DNA of 64,000 bases from an uncultured Eubacteriales bacterium (GTDB taxonomy: Bacteria; Bacillota; Clostridia; Oscillospirales; Oscillospiraceae). The notes below the pieces were generated by a model. The model saw only the letters and a list, made by a program, of their open reading frames with translations. It was not told the DNA's origin and searched no databases. The position numbers and the translations under genes were made by a program. The stretch lies in NCBI GenBank assembly GCA_902492005.1, contig CABUJV010000004.1, positions 1-64,000 on the forward strand, given 5' to 3'. Positions within the stretch are counted from its first letter, which is position 1, and each line of letters begins with the position of its first letter. Of the stretch, positions 43,997 through 52,881 are shown piece after piece.

Positions 43997-45091
43997 ATGA
44001 AATTAGGCATCGTGGGTCTGCCCAACGTGGGCAAGTCGACCCTGTTCAACGCCATCACCAACGCGGGCGCCGAGTCCGCCAACTACCCCTTCTGCACCAT
44101 CGACCCAAACGTGGGCGTGGTGGCCGTCCCCGACAGCCGCCTGGACTGGCTCTCCGACTTCCACAAGCCCAAAAAGACCACCCCCGCCGTGGTGGAGTTC
44201 GTGGACATCGCCGGTCTGGTGAAGGGGGCCTCCAAGGGCGAGGGTCTGGGCAACAAGTTCCTGTCCAACATCCGGGCCACCGACGCCATCGTCCACGTGG
44301 TCCGCTGCTTCGACGACCCCAACGTCATCCATGTGGAGGGCTCCACGGACCCCCTGCGGGACATTCAGATCATCGACATCGAGCTCATTATGGCCGACAT
44401 GGAGATGGTCCAGCGCCGCATCGACAAGTGCGCCAAGGCCGGCCGGACCGGCGACAAGAAGGCCGCCCACGAGGCCGAGGTCTTCCAGGGCCTTCAGGAC
44501 TGGCTCAACGAGGGCAGGTCCGCCCGCTCCTATGAGTGCGGCGAGGACGACGCCGCCCTCATCGCCACCTCCGAGCTCCTCAGCCTCAAGCCCATCATCT
44601 ACGCCGCCAACCTGGACGAGGCGGGCTTCTCCGACTACCACAACAACGCCTATTATCAGCAGGTGGCGGGCGTGGCTGCCGGCGAGGAGGCTCAGGTCAT
44701 CCCCGTCTGCGCCCAGTTGGAGGCCGAGATCGCCCAGCTGGAGCCCGACGAGAAAAAGCTGTTTCTGGACGACCTGGGCATCCCCGAGTCCGGACTGGAC
44801 CGGCTCATCAAGGCCAGCTACGCCCTGCTGGGCCTCATCTCCTTCCTCACCGCCGGCGAGGACGAGTGCCGGGCCTGGACCATCCAAAAGGGCACCAAGG
44901 CCCCCCAGGCCGCCGGCAAGATCCATACCGACTTCGAGCGGGGCTTCATCCGGGCCGAGGTGGTCTCCTTCGACGACCTGGTGGCCAACGGCAGCATGAA
45001 CGCCGCCAAGGAAAAGGGCTTGGTCCGCAGCGAGGGCAAGGACTACGTCATGCAGGACGGGGATATCGTCCTGTTCCGCTTCAACGTGTGA
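43997..45091 (+). CDS. ychF: redox-regulated ATPase YchF (Obg family)
   Basis: 364 residues, full length. [16 protein letters not shown] (P-loop), [19 protein letters not shown] (G3), the coiled middle domain, and a C-terminal TGS domain ending [20 protein letters not shown] then IVLFRFNV. It hydrolyses ATP and associates with ribosomes. Its last codons (TTCCGCTTCAACGTGT) recur 15 kb downstream at 60217, where the next bases give TAA and a strong terminator, so the 3' end appears to be the insertion point of the island (see the att repeats). Confidence 0.96.
   Translation: MKLGIVGLPNVGKSTLFNAITNAGAESANYPFCTIDPNVGVVAVPDSRLDWLSDFHKPKKTTPAVVEFVDIAGLVKGASKGEGLGNKFLSNIRATDAIVHVVRCFDDPNVIHVEGSTDPLRDIQIIDIELIMADMEMVQRRIDKCAKAGRTGDKKAAHEAEVFQGLQDWLNEGRSARSYECGEDDAALIATSELLSLKPIIYAANLDEAGFSDYHNNAYYQQVAGVAAGEEAQVIPVCAQLEAEIAQLEPDEKKLFLDDLGIPESGLDRLIKASYALLGLISFLTAGEDECRAWTIQKGTKAPQAAGKIHTDFERGFIRAEVVSFDDLVANGSMNAAKEKGLVRSEGKDYVMQDGDIVLFRFNV
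45074..45089 (+). repeat. putative attL: 16-bp direct repeat at the ychF 3' end
   Basis: TTCCGCTTCAACGTGT, the last codons of ychF, repeated exactly at 60217-60232. The bases after this copy (GA, then a new terminator) would come from the island. Confidence 0.6.
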
Positions 45092-45116
45092 GATTCAGAA
45101 ACCCTCGGAAGCGCTG

Positions 45117-45148
45117 GGGACTGCCGCTTAATAGCGGCAGTCCCTTTT
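45117..45148 (+). terminator. terminator after ychF (island side)
   Basis: Perfect 12-bp stem GGGACTGCCGCT / AGCGGCAGTCCC, loop TAAT, followed by TTTT. Confidence 0.85.
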
Positions 45149-45235
45149 GGATTTTACCCCTACCTTATCCCTACTTAGCCCCAGCGGTTCTCCCAGCCTC
45201 ATACCAGTACAAGGCCAAAGATAAGGAGCCGCTGA
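45128..45235 (-). pseudogene. fragment of a tyrosine recombinase (integrase)
   Basis: The minus frame contains CTGMRLGEPLGLSRDKVGV, matching the box I region of tyrosine integrases (TGMRxGExLxLxWxDV) with its catalytic Arg. The frame stops about 20 codons later and has no upstream integrase body, so it is a decayed remnant. It lies directly inside the putative attL, pointing toward it, as integrase genes do. Confidence 0.45.
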
Positions 45236-45943
45236 ATAATCCCTCCACGTGGAAAAAAGTGATATACTGGGAAAAAGAGGCGGGACAGTGAACCAGGGAA
45301 TTTGGGAGGGAACTTCCCCCCTGTATCCGCTGATCCTGGACCTTCCCTCCCAGAAACTGGATTTATTGGGTGGTTCCTTCTCGTGGTTTTCCGGTACGAA
45401 ATCCTCTATGGTTACCATTGCATTCCATCCCCTATATTGCTTCTTTCCTTTACCATACTTTACGCCTTGAGGGCACTTTGTCAAAAGCGCCGCAGCAGCT
45501 CCATTCGGGCAGGGAATAAAATCCTCATACCAGAAAGTCCTATAATGGCCTGATATTGATTTTGATCATAAACCGATTGCTGTAAAGCGCCAGCTGTAAT
45601 GTTGGGGGGAATAAACGCAACCGGGAGGCGGAAGTGCCGCGCCTGCAGCGGGTCCGCCAGAACGAAATGCGCTTTCCTGGAAAAGCCGGCGCTGGATGAC
45701 CGCAAAACATGCGACACGGAAAAACAGCCCCCGAAGAACCAAAAAGGAGTCCTGTAACCCTTGCAGTTACAGGACTCCTTTTTGGTTCTTCCGAAGGGAC
45801 TCGAATGGCGAAAGAGATTGTCTCGTTCCTCTTATACCATTTCTTATCAGCTGCCGGTATCGCGATACATTGCAGACTGATTCAGGAACATTTTGTGCGC
45901 TGCGCCAAGAAGCCGCTCGCTTGCTGCGCGGACCGAGAAAGCT
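45236..45943. other. gene-free stretch at the left end of the island
   Basis: About 700 bases with no intact gene. Short frames are present on both strands but lack ribosome-binding sites and family motifs. A long perfect hairpin at 45733-45791 is the only strong structure. The sequence looks like decayed mobile-element DNA. Confidence 0.6.
45733..45791. terminator. long perfect hairpin (26-bp stem), possible terminator of the GntR gene
   Basis: Positions 45733-45758 pair exactly with 45766-45791 across a 7-base loop. The stem contains A5/T5 tracts, so it could terminate transcripts in either direction, but it is 150 bases from the GntR stop and unusually long. Confidence 0.55.
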
Positions 45944-46717
45944 CTATTCCATGCTGGCGGGTAGATTGCCGGAAAAATCCCAAGTGATATACGTTCGGGA
46001 ACCCACCAGGCAGACGTGCTCGTAAGAAATGGGGAGCCCGGTGTTCAACGCGTAGCCGATATCCTCGGAAAGGATCAACGCGGACCCAATCGCGATATTA
46101 AACCGCTTGGCTTCCTCTGGCGCAGCGTTGTAAGCGGTGATCGTTTTGGAAATGCGCCCAATCTTGGTATTGGGCTGTGCGTTGAGCAGTTCATAGGCGG
46201 AGTGATGTCGGTACGCGCTCTCCTCCATCACACAGGTACACAGAGGACTGACAAAATAGTAGTCGCTGATGCTGACCAGGGTCTCGTTGGCATAGCACCA
46301 TTTTTCGAGGTAGATTACTTCGTCGCCCACTTTTAATTGGAGCGCCTTGGCCACCTTCTCCGTGGCCGGGATGAAGTCCATAGTGTTGATCTTGCAGGCG
46401 GGTGTGAACCCTGCAGCCTTCGCCTCTTCATTGTAATAGTGGGTCGCGTAAAGTGAATCGACCTTTGCGCGCGGCGCAGCCACAAATACCCCCCGGTTTT
46501 TCTCCTTGAAAAGATGTCCGGAGGTGACCAGCTCCGACACCGCCTGACGCACCGTAGTGCGGCTCAGTCCGTATATTTCACACAGCTCCGCCTCGGTGGG
46601 AAGCTTGTCATTGGTCTGGAGCGCTCCGGATTTCAACTCGGCGAGGATGATCTGCTTGAGCTGGAAATATAAGGGAATTGGTGAGTTTTTATCTACAGTG
46701 TGATTGGAAAACGCCAT
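45944..46717 (-). CDS. GntR-family (HutC/UTRA) transcriptional regulator
   Basis: 257 residues. The winged HTH is at about 10-75 (IPLYFQLKQIILAELKSGAL; LPTEAELCEIYGLSRTTVRQ). The UTRA effector domain follows (about 90-245; VIYLEKWCYANETLVSISDY, ILSEDIGYALNTGLPISYEH). UTRA regulators bind small acids or their derivatives. The ATG at 46717 follows GGAGGT. It is at the left of the island's catabolic genes; a repeated TGTA-N2-TACA motif at their promoters (47468, 47618, 50827) is its most likely operator. Confidence 0.9.
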   Translation of the reverse strand: MAFSNHTVDKNSPIPLYFQLKQIILAELKSGALQTNDKLPTEAELCEIYGLSRTTVRQAVSELVTSGHLFKEKNRGVFVAAPRAKVDSLYATHYYNEEAKAAGFTPACKINTMDFIPATEKVAKALQLKVGDEVIYLEKWCYANETLVSISDYYFVSPLCTCVMEESAYRHHSAYELLNAQPNTKIGRISKTITAYNAAPEEAKRFNIAIGSALILSEDIGYALNTGLPISYEHVCLVGSRTYITWDFSGNLPASME

Positions 46718-46902
46718 AAATCTGACCTCCAAGCTGTATGCGGGCGCTCCTTTGCCACACCTACACCACCACGGGCGGGCCGGGACCCTTTTAATACTTT
46801 AATAGATGTATGTCACTTTGTCATTTTGATATTATACTATAAATCGAAAAATATCAAGTGCCATTTGAACCAGGATAGGGTACTTATTCTCGTCTGCTTT
46901 AC

Positions 46903-46940
46903 AAAAAATGGGAAGGCCCGGTTCAAACCGGGCTTTCCCA
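46903..46940 (-). terminator. terminator of the MaoC-like gene
   Basis: Stem 46909-46940 (GGGAAGGCCCGGTT paired with AACCGGGCTTTCCC), followed on the minus strand by six T (46908-46903). Confidence 0.88.
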
Positions 46941-46959
46941 TGCATGGCATGTGCGCGCA

Positions 46960-47364
46960 TTAAAAAAATTTTAAGAAATGTTCGCAGGTCAGCACCATTT
47001 CTCCCCGCTGATTGGTCATCTCGCACCGGGCTTTTGTGCGCATCCGGTCCTCATCCTTTTCCACAATGGTGTAGACCGCGGTGACCGTATCGCCGTAATA
47101 GACCGGTTTCAGGAAACGAAGGTGGTCGTAGCCCAGCGATACCGCCCCTTTCTTGGCCGCCTGGCCGCTTACGGTGGAGGCCAGGGAGAACGTCAGGCAG
47201 CCATGTACGAGTCGCGTGCCAAAAGGAGTCGTTTTTGCGTATTCCTCATCGATATGAAGCGGATAAAAATCTCCGCTGATTCCGGCATAGAGGTAGGCAT
47301 CTGTCTCCGTAAATGTTTTTGTGAACTGAAAGGTCTCACCCACTTGAAGCTTAATGCGGTTCAT
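46960..47364 (-). CDS. MaoC-like (R)-specific enoyl-CoA hydratase
   Basis: 134 residues, a single hot-dog domain. The motif YAGISGDFYPLHIDEEYA carries the catalytic Asp and His of MaoC/PhaJ hydratases, and FGTRLVHGCLTFSLAS follows. It hydrates a 2-enoyl-CoA to the (R)-3-hydroxyacyl-CoA or the reverse. The start at 47364 is chosen because the conserved domain begins there and the promoter lies upstream; the ribosome-binding site GGGAAG is weak. It is divergent from the TRAP operon and shares its control region. Confidence 0.85.
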   Translation of the reverse strand: MNRIKLQVGETFQFTKTFTETDAYLYAGISGDFYPLHIDEEYAKTTPFGTRLVHGCLTFSLASTVSGQAAKKGAVSLGYDHLRFLKPVYYGDTVTAVYTIVEKDEDRMRTKARCEMTNQRGEMVLTCEHFLKFF

Positions 47365-47431
47365 TGTATTACACTTCCCTTTCCGCCACTGCGACCGTGG
47401 CAAGTTTGTATCTCCGAGGGTACTGATATAC

Positions 47432-47460
47432 AGTATAGATAGATTAAATAAATTTGTCAA
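47432..47460 (-). promoter_or_regulatory. sigma-70 promoter of the MaoC-like gene
   Basis: Minus strand TTGACA (47460-47455), 17-base spacer and TATACT (47437-47432). Confidence 0.78.
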
Positions 47461-47467
47461 TCCATTA

Positions 47468-47477
47468 TGTAACTACA
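47468..47477. promoter_or_regulatory. candidate GntR operator 1
   Basis: TGTAACTACA, half-sites TGTA/TACA, 8 bases upstream of the MaoC -35 box. Confidence 0.5.
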
Positions 47478-47617
47478 AAATAGTCTGGCACATTTGGGGC
47501 GATGTGCAATTTTTGGGTCAGTTTTTAGTTAAAATATAATTATATTTCGTTCATATTCGGATTTATTTAGCGTTTTCTACAATTAAATTACTTCCCGCCT
47601 TCCGACAATATTTACTA

Positions 47618-47627
47618 TATAACTACA
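47618..47627. promoter_or_regulatory. candidate GntR operator 2
   Basis: TATAACTACA in the same orientation as operator 1, 6 bases upstream of the TRAP -35 box. Confidence 0.45.
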
Positions 47628-47632
47628 TAATA

Positions 47633-47661
47633 TTGACATTCTAACATTGATGTGTTATATT
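47633..47661 (+). promoter_or_regulatory. sigma-70 promoter of the TRAP operon
   Basis: Consensus TTGACA (47633-47638), 17-base spacer and TATATT (47656-47661), 67 bases before the dctP-like ATG. Confidence 0.85.
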
Positions 47662-47728
47662 AGGCGCAGATAAGAGAGTCGTTTTATGTCTGATGTTTCT
47701 TATCAAATTTTAGGAGGAGTGGTTTTAC

Positions 47729-48814
47729 ATGAAGAAAAAGATGTCTGTCCTGCTGTCCGTGATCCTCTGCCTGAGCCTGTTCGGCTGCAGCAACACATCC
47801 AGCAGATCCAGCGCTGAGCCCACTTCCGCTCTCGGCAGCGCCCCGCCCGCCGAGTCATCCGAACCGTCCGATGACAAGCTGATTATCCGGCTCGCATCCA
47901 TCACCTCCGCAAACCCTGACGCGTATGAGTATCAGGCCGGCCTGCTGTTTCAGGAGAAGGTGGCGGAATACTCCAACGGGTCCATGGAGGTCCAGTATTA
48001 TCCTGCCTCTCAGCTTGGAAACTCCCTAGAGATGCTGGAGGGCGTTTCCATGGGCACCATCGAGATGGGCATGTCCGTCGGTTTCGACGTCTATGCTAAT
48101 CTGGATCCAATCTGTCAGGTGGTGGGAATGCCCTTCCTGTTCAAAGACTATGATCATATGCGCGCCTTCCTGGAGGGCGACAGTGACGCCATCCAGGAGA
48201 TCCGAAACAGTATGATTGAAAACATCGATACGCGGATCATGGGCTACTGCTACCGTCCCTTCCGCTCTGTCGTCAGCATGTCTAACGACATTTACGCTCC
48301 CTCCGATATGGCAGGCATGACCATCCGCAGCCCAGAGTCCAAGGCAAATATGCAGTGGATCGAGGACATGGGCGCCACACCGGTTACCATTTCCTGGTCT
48401 GAGCTGTACACCTCTTTGTCCACCGGCGCCGCTCAGGGCGCGGAGAACTCAATCACCGAATTCCATTCCGGGAACTTCCAAGACATCCTGACCAGCGCCT
48501 CCGAGACCAACCACATGGCGGTCACCTGCCTGCTGACCTGTAACAACAGCTGGTACGAATCCCTGACAGACGCGCAGCGTGAGGTAATGGACAAGGCCTC
48601 CGCCGATTTCAACCAATTCATGTGGGAACAGTTCCAGGATGCCTCTGAGACTGCCTGGAAAGCCTTTGAGGAAGCTGGCGTCACGGTCATCCGCAACGAC
48701 CAGATTGATACTGATGCGTTCCGCGAGGCTTCCGCCAGCGTCTACAAGGCCTTTGTGGACGCAGGTTACTTCACTGAGGATCTGTATCAGTCCATTTTGA
48801 ATCTGGATTACTGA
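47729..48814 (+). CDS. TRAP transporter solute-binding lipoprotein (DctP family)
   Basis: 361 residues. Lipoprotein signal MKKKMSVLLSVILCLSLFGC, then a Ser/Pro linker and the DctP domain: YPASQLGNSLEMLEGVSMGT, DMAGMTIRSPESKANMQWIE (with the Arg that usually binds the carboxylate) and WSELYTSLSTGAAQGAENSI. It captures an organic acid outside the membrane for the DctQM partners encoded next. The strong AGGAGGAG precedes the ATG. First gene of the island's plus-strand catabolic series. Confidence 0.93.
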   Translation: MKKKMSVLLSVILCLSLFGCSNTSSRSSAEPTSALGSAPPAESSEPSDDKLIIRLASITSANPDAYEYQAGLLFQEKVAEYSNGSMEVQYYPASQLGNSLEMLEGVSMGTIEMGMSVGFDVYANLDPICQVVGMPFLFKDYDHMRAFLEGDSDAIQEIRNSMIENIDTRIMGYCYRPFRSVVSMSNDIYAPSDMAGMTIRSPESKANMQWIEDMGATPVTISWSELYTSLSTGAAQGAENSITEFHSGNFQDILTSASETNHMAVTCLLTCNNSWYESLTDAQREVMDKASADFNQFMWEQFQDASETAWKAFEEAGVTVIRNDQIDTDAFREASASVYKAFVDAGYFTEDLYQSILNLDY

Positions 48815-48861
48815 TTGCGGCGGCTCAGTCTTTTTTGCCCCGCAGAAGAAAGGCTTATGCT

Positions 48862-49458
48862 ATGTATAATAAAATTGACAACGCCATCAAAAAAGCGGCC
48901 GGTTTCCTGAGCAACCTGTCCGGTGCGCTCATGCTGGCCATTGTAGCATGTGTCACCGTGCAGATCGTGGTCCGCAATCTGCCTAAACTCATCCCGTCGC
49001 TGAAGTTCACCGCCCCATGGACAGAGGAGTTCGCCAAGTATCTGCTGATCTGGCTGACGTTCCTGGCTGCGCCCGTGGTTCTGCATCGGGGCGAGCACCT
49101 GATGGTGGACCTGTTCTACAGCAAGTTCCCCCCCAAAGTGCGCCAGTTTGTCCACCTGTTCAGCGATTTGTTTATTTTAGCGTTCTGCCTGTATCTGCTG
49201 GTGTTTGGCGTGCAGGTGTGCATGGACCCCAAGATTCAGCGTTTCCGCTCGCCCGCCTCGGGGATACCCCGGGTCTGGGTGTACGCGGCGCTCCCTGTGG
49301 GCGGGCTGCTGCTGGCCCTGTTTGACCTGGCCGACATCGTCAAAACGATTTTGATCATCCTCGGCAAACGGGAGGACACCACCGCCACCGGGTTGGTGGA
49401 TGAGTCCGTCACTCTGGCCGAGCTGGATGAAAGGAAGAAGGGGGGGCGGCCCTCGTGA
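48862..49458 (+). CDS. TRAP transporter small membrane subunit (DctQ)
   Basis: 198 residues with four hydrophobic segments; TAPWTEEFAKYLLIWLTFLA and RGEHLMVDLFYSKFP are the family signature around helices two and three. The charged C-terminal tail ends DERKKGGRPS. The ATG at 48862 follows AGAAAGG. Its stop codon overlaps the GTG of the large subunit gene. Confidence 0.92.
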   Translation: MYNKIDNAIKKAAGFLSNLSGALMLAIVACVTVQIVVRNLPKLIPSLKFTAPWTEEFAKYLLIWLTFLAAPVVLHRGEHLMVDLFYSKFPPKVRQFVHLFSDLFILAFCLYLLVFGVQVCMDPKIQRFRSPASGIPRVWVYAALPVGGLLLALFDLADIVKTILIILGKREDTTATGLVDESVTLAELDERKKGGRPS

Positions 49459-50732
49459 TCGCATTGGCATGGGTCCTGTTCCTAGCGCTCATTCTAGTGG
49501 GAGTTCCTGTGGCCTTTGTCCTAGGCGGCTCTTCCGTCATGATGTTGCTCATCGACGGCACCAACACCAATATCTCCATTGCCCAAAAAATCGTCAACGG
49601 CCTGGATTCGTTCACCCTGCTCGCTATTCCCTTTTTCATGGTGGCCGGCAACCTGATGAATGAGACCAAAGTCGGCGACAAGATTTTCGATTTTGCCCAT
49701 AAGCTGGTCTGCCATCTGCCCGGCGGTCTCGCGCAGGTCAACATCGTCACCTCCATGGTCATGGCGGGCATGTCCGGCACCGCCGTCAACGACATCTCCT
49801 CCGTCGGCCCCATTGAGGTGCGTGCCATGGAGAAGGTGGGCTTTGACCGGCCGTTTGCCGGTGCCATCACGGCCGCCTCGTCTGCGGTGGGCCCAATTAT
49901 CCCTCCCAGCGTGCCGCTGGTGCTGATCGGCTCCATCATGGGCGTGTCCATCAACAAGATCCTGATTGGCGGAATCGTCCCAGGACTGACCGTGGTGCTT
50001 GGCCTGATGATCTACGTGGCCTATATCAGCAAAAAGCGCAACTACCCCAGGGACCCCAAAGTGTGCTGGAAGGAGCGTTTCCGCGCCTTTGTCAAGGCCA
50101 TTCCAGCGCTGCTGATGCCCGTCATCCTCATCGGCGGATTCCTCAACGGCTATATTACCCCCACCGAGTCCGCCTGCATGGCCACCCTGTACGCTATTTT
50201 TCTGGGCTTTATTTTCTACCGCAACATTTCCCTCAAGCAGTTTTGGCGGTGCATCAAGGAAACTGCGGTGCTGTGTTCCAGCACCATGTTCATCATCGCC
50301 TGCGCCTCCGTATTCGGCATGGTGATCACGCAGCAGCAGCTTCCCCAGCGCGCTGCGTCGGCGCTGCTGTCGCTGTCCAGCAACTATTACGTCGTCATCC
50401 TGATGATGATGCTGATCATCCTTGTACTGGGCATGCTGCTGGAGACCACCGCCATTATGATCATTATGACGCCAATCCTCATGGTCATTTGCAACAAGAT
50501 CGGCATGGATCTGGTCCAATTCGCCGTGCTGGAGGCCCTGGTGGTCACTGTTGGCCTGTACACACCCCCCGTTGGCGTGGGGATGTTCCTCACCTGTAAG
50601 GTCTGTCATATCAAAACCCAGAGCTTCCTAAAGGAAATCTGGGTCATGATCGGCGTGCTGCTGATCGCCGCCCTGCTGGTGGCGGTATTCCCGCCGTTGG
50701 TCACTGCGCTGCCAAACTTGATATTTGGTTAG
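49455..50732 (+). CDS. TRAP transporter large permease subunit (DctM)
   Basis: 425 residues with about twelve hydrophobic segments. Family blocks include IPFFMVAGNLMNETKVGDKI, GMSGTAVNDISSVGPIEVRA, VGPIIPPSVPLVLIGSIMGV and GLYTPPVGVGMFLTCKV. It forms the Na+-driven channel with DctQ. The GTG start at 49455 overlaps the DctQ stop (GTGA), indicating coupled translation. Confidence 0.95.
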   Translation: MIALAWVLFLALILVGVPVAFVLGGSSVMMLLIDGTNTNISIAQKIVNGLDSFTLLAIPFFMVAGNLMNETKVGDKIFDFAHKLVCHLPGGLAQVNIVTSMVMAGMSGTAVNDISSVGPIEVRAMEKVGFDRPFAGAITAASSAVGPIIPPSVPLVLIGSIMGVSINKILIGGIVPGLTVVLGLMIYVAYISKKRNYPRDPKVCWKERFRAFVKAIPALLMPVILIGGFLNGYITPTESACMATLYAIFLGFIFYRNISLKQFWRCIKETAVLCSSTMFIIACASVFGMVITQQQLPQRAASALLSLSSNYYVVILMMMLIILVLGMLLETTAIMIIMTPILMVICNKIGMDLVQFAVLEALVVTVGLYTPPVGVGMFLTCKVCHIKTQSFLKEIWVMIGVLLIAALLVAVFPPLVTALPNLIFG

Positions 50733-50826
50733 TCCGGCTGCGGGCCGGATGCGGGGAGAAAGCCCTCCTTTGTCACCCGCTTCTGGCCCGCGGGAAGCCG
50801 CAATTGCAATTATTTTTGTCTTATAT

Positions 50827-50836
50827 TGTAATTACA
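50827..50836. promoter_or_regulatory. candidate GntR operator 3
   Basis: TGTAATTACA, a perfect palindrome matching the TGTA-N2-TACA form of the two sites near 47.5 kb, in the gap between dctM and the acyl-CoA dehydrogenase gene. No clean -35/-10 pair was found beside it. Confidence 0.45.
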
Positions 50837-50889
50837 TCATGAAGTTTTGACCAAATCGCTATTGATGTCTTTGAAAGGATGGGATATGC

Positions 50890-52035
50890 ATGAGTGTGCT
50901 CTATACAGAGGAACAGCTCGAGTTCAAAAAACTAATGGCTGATTTCATGCGCAAAGAAGTCGAGCCATATAAGAACAAGTGGGATGAGGAGGGACATTTC
51001 CCCCTGGAAACCTATAAGAAGGCGTTTGAGCTGGGTCTGCACACGCTGGAGATTCCGGAGGAGTTGGGAGGCGCTGGTCTGGACCACACTACGATGGCGA
51101 TGATCTATGAGGAAGCGGGCTATTGGGATGCCGGATTTGGCATGACGCTGCTGACCTCCACGGTCCAGCCCCTGAAGGCCGCGGTGATGTACGGTACCCG
51201 GGAACAGCAGCAGATGGTGGCCGACATTATTATGAACGGCGGGTTCGGCTGTTGGGCCCTCACCGAGGCGAACAGCGGCTCCGACGCCTCCGCCCTCCTC
51301 ACCTCATACCGGCGCGAGGGAGACGAGTACGTCATCAACGGTACCAAATGCTTTGCCACGCTGGGCGCCTACGCCAACATCTACATGGTATTTGCCACCA
51401 GGGATAAGGCATTAGGAAAGGACGGAGTCAGTGCCTTCATCGTGCCTGGCGGTCTGCCTGGCATCACCGTGGACAAGAGTGAAAACAAAATGGGCATGCG
51501 CTTGTCCAACACGGCCAGCGTGGCCTTTAATGACGTGCGCATCCCCGTCGGCAACCTGCTGGGCGTGGAGGGCAAGGGAATGCACGTGGCCCTGGGGACG
51601 CTGAACCTGGGGCGCCTGGAGGTCGCCGCCCTAGCCACAGGCATCACCCGCCGCGCACTGGAGGAATCCGTTCAATACGCCAAAGTAAGGAAGGTATTTG
51701 GCAAGGCAATCATTGACCATCAGATGGTTACGGCGATGCTGGCAGACATGGCTGTCACGCTGGAGGCCAGCCGCGCTCTGGTTCAGAAGGGCATGCGCGC
51801 GTTTGAGGTCAACGACCCCAATATACGGGTGATTGCCTCCGCCGCCAAGCTCTATGCCTGCGACGGCTGTGTCAAGGCGTCGCAGGACGCCATTCAGGTC
51901 CTGGGCGGTTACGGCTACAGCAAGGAATATTCGGTGGAAAAGCTCTACCGGGATTCCAAGATCCTTCAAATTCTGGAGGGCACCCAGCAAATTCAAAAAA
52001 TTGTAATTGGCCGCGAACTGAGCAAACGCTACTGA
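50890..52035 (+). CDS. acyl-CoA dehydrogenase (island copy 1)
   Basis: 381 residues. ALTEANSGSDASALLTSYRR and YVINGTKCFATLGAYANIYM mark the middle domain; VLGGYGYSKEYSVEKLYRDS and LEGTQQIQKIV carry the C-terminal catalytic Glu. It is closest in layout to the enzyme at 6661-7794, though its FAD/substrate segments differ. It probably makes the first double bond in the imported acyl-CoA. It heads a tight plus-strand series through 59771. Confidence 0.92.
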   Translation: MSVLYTEEQLEFKKLMADFMRKEVEPYKNKWDEEGHFPLETYKKAFELGLHTLEIPEELGGAGLDHTTMAMIYEEAGYWDAGFGMTLLTSTVQPLKAAVMYGTREQQQMVADIIMNGGFGCWALTEANSGSDASALLTSYRREGDEYVINGTKCFATLGAYANIYMVFATRDKALGKDGVSAFIVPGGLPGITVDKSENKMGMRLSNTASVAFNDVRIPVGNLLGVEGKGMHVALGTLNLGRLEVAALATGITRRALEESVQYAKVRKVFGKAIIDHQMVTAMLADMAVTLEASRALVQKGMRAFEVNDPNIRVIASAAKLYACDGCVKASQDAIQVLGGYGYSKEYSVEKLYRDSKILQILEGTQQIQKIVIGRELSKRY

Positions 52036-52073
52036 GCAGCGGCGCGCTTCGGGAAGAAAGGGGAACATACCCA

Positions 52074-52856
52074 ATGGAGTACAGCACGATACAATATGAG
52101 AAAACCGGCGGCGTCGGCGTGATCACCATCAACCGCCCCAAAGTGCTCAATGCCTTGAATGTTCAAGTAATCCGGGAGCTATCCGACGTGTTTCGTGTGA
52201 TGGATGAAGACTGTCAAGTACACTGCGTGGTGGTCATAGGTGCCGGTCGTGCCTTCATCGCCGGCGCCGATGTCAGCGATGAGATCGACAACGACGTGCG
52301 CCAGGAGCATCAGTTCCTCCGCTCCGGACATGAGCTGATGAACCAGATCGAAAGGTTCCGGACTCCTGTTATCGCCGCCATCAACGGATATGCTTTGGGC
52401 GGTGGCTTGGAGCTGGCCATGGCTTGCGACGTGCGCATCGCGTCAGAAAAGGCGAAGATGGGCCTGCCGGAGATCAACCTCGCCTCCATCCCCGCCTTGG
52501 GCGGAACCCACCGGCTGTCTATGCTGGTGGGTCTAGCCCGGGCTAAGGAGATGGTTTTCAGCGGCCGCCATATCACCGCCTCGGAGGCATATTCCTATGG
52601 TCTGGTTCAGCAGGTGGTCCCGCCGGAGAAACTGATGGACACCGTCATGGCCATGGCGGACAAGATTGCGGCCCGGGCGCCGCTGACGGTGGAATACGGA
52701 AAAATAGCGCTTAACGCCGGATATTGGTCTGACTCGAAGCTAAGCTCGGAGATGGAAATGGGCCTGCGGTGCCAGCTCCAGGACACACAGGACCGGAAGG
52801 AAGCCTATCGGGCGTTTTTGGAGAAGCGGGAACCGGCCCCCTTCACTGGAAGGTAG
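52074..52856 (+). CDS. enoyl-CoA hydratase/isomerase family (crotonase)
   Basis: 260 residues. Oxyanion-hole segment GAGRAFIAGADVSDEI, then ALGGGLELAMACDVRIASEK and GLPEINLASIPALGGTHRLS. Both catalytic Glu residues of hydratases are present (in GGLELA and LPEINL), so water addition to a 2-enoyl-CoA is expected rather than another crotonase reaction. Last 20 residues are polar. Lies 38 bases after the dehydrogenase. Confidence 0.92.
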   Translation: MEYSTIQYEKTGGVGVITINRPKVLNALNVQVIRELSDVFRVMDEDCQVHCVVVIGAGRAFIAGADVSDEIDNDVRQEHQFLRSGHELMNQIERFRTPVIAAINGYALGGGLELAMACDVRIASEKAKMGLPEINLASIPALGGTHRLSMLVGLARAKEMVFSGRHITASEAYSYGLVQQVVPPEKLMDTVMAMADKIAARAPLTVEYGKIALNAGYWSDSKLSSEMEMGLRCQLQDTQDRKEAYRAFLEKREPAPFTGR

Positions 52857-52881
52857 TCTGGAGATCATGGAGGTAAACATT

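Noticed and set aside
45778..45815. tRNA-like string (GGTTCTTCCGAAGGGACTCGAA) beside the long hairpin
   Set aside because: No cloverleaf can be drawn: no acceptor, D or anticodon arms at the right distances on either strand.
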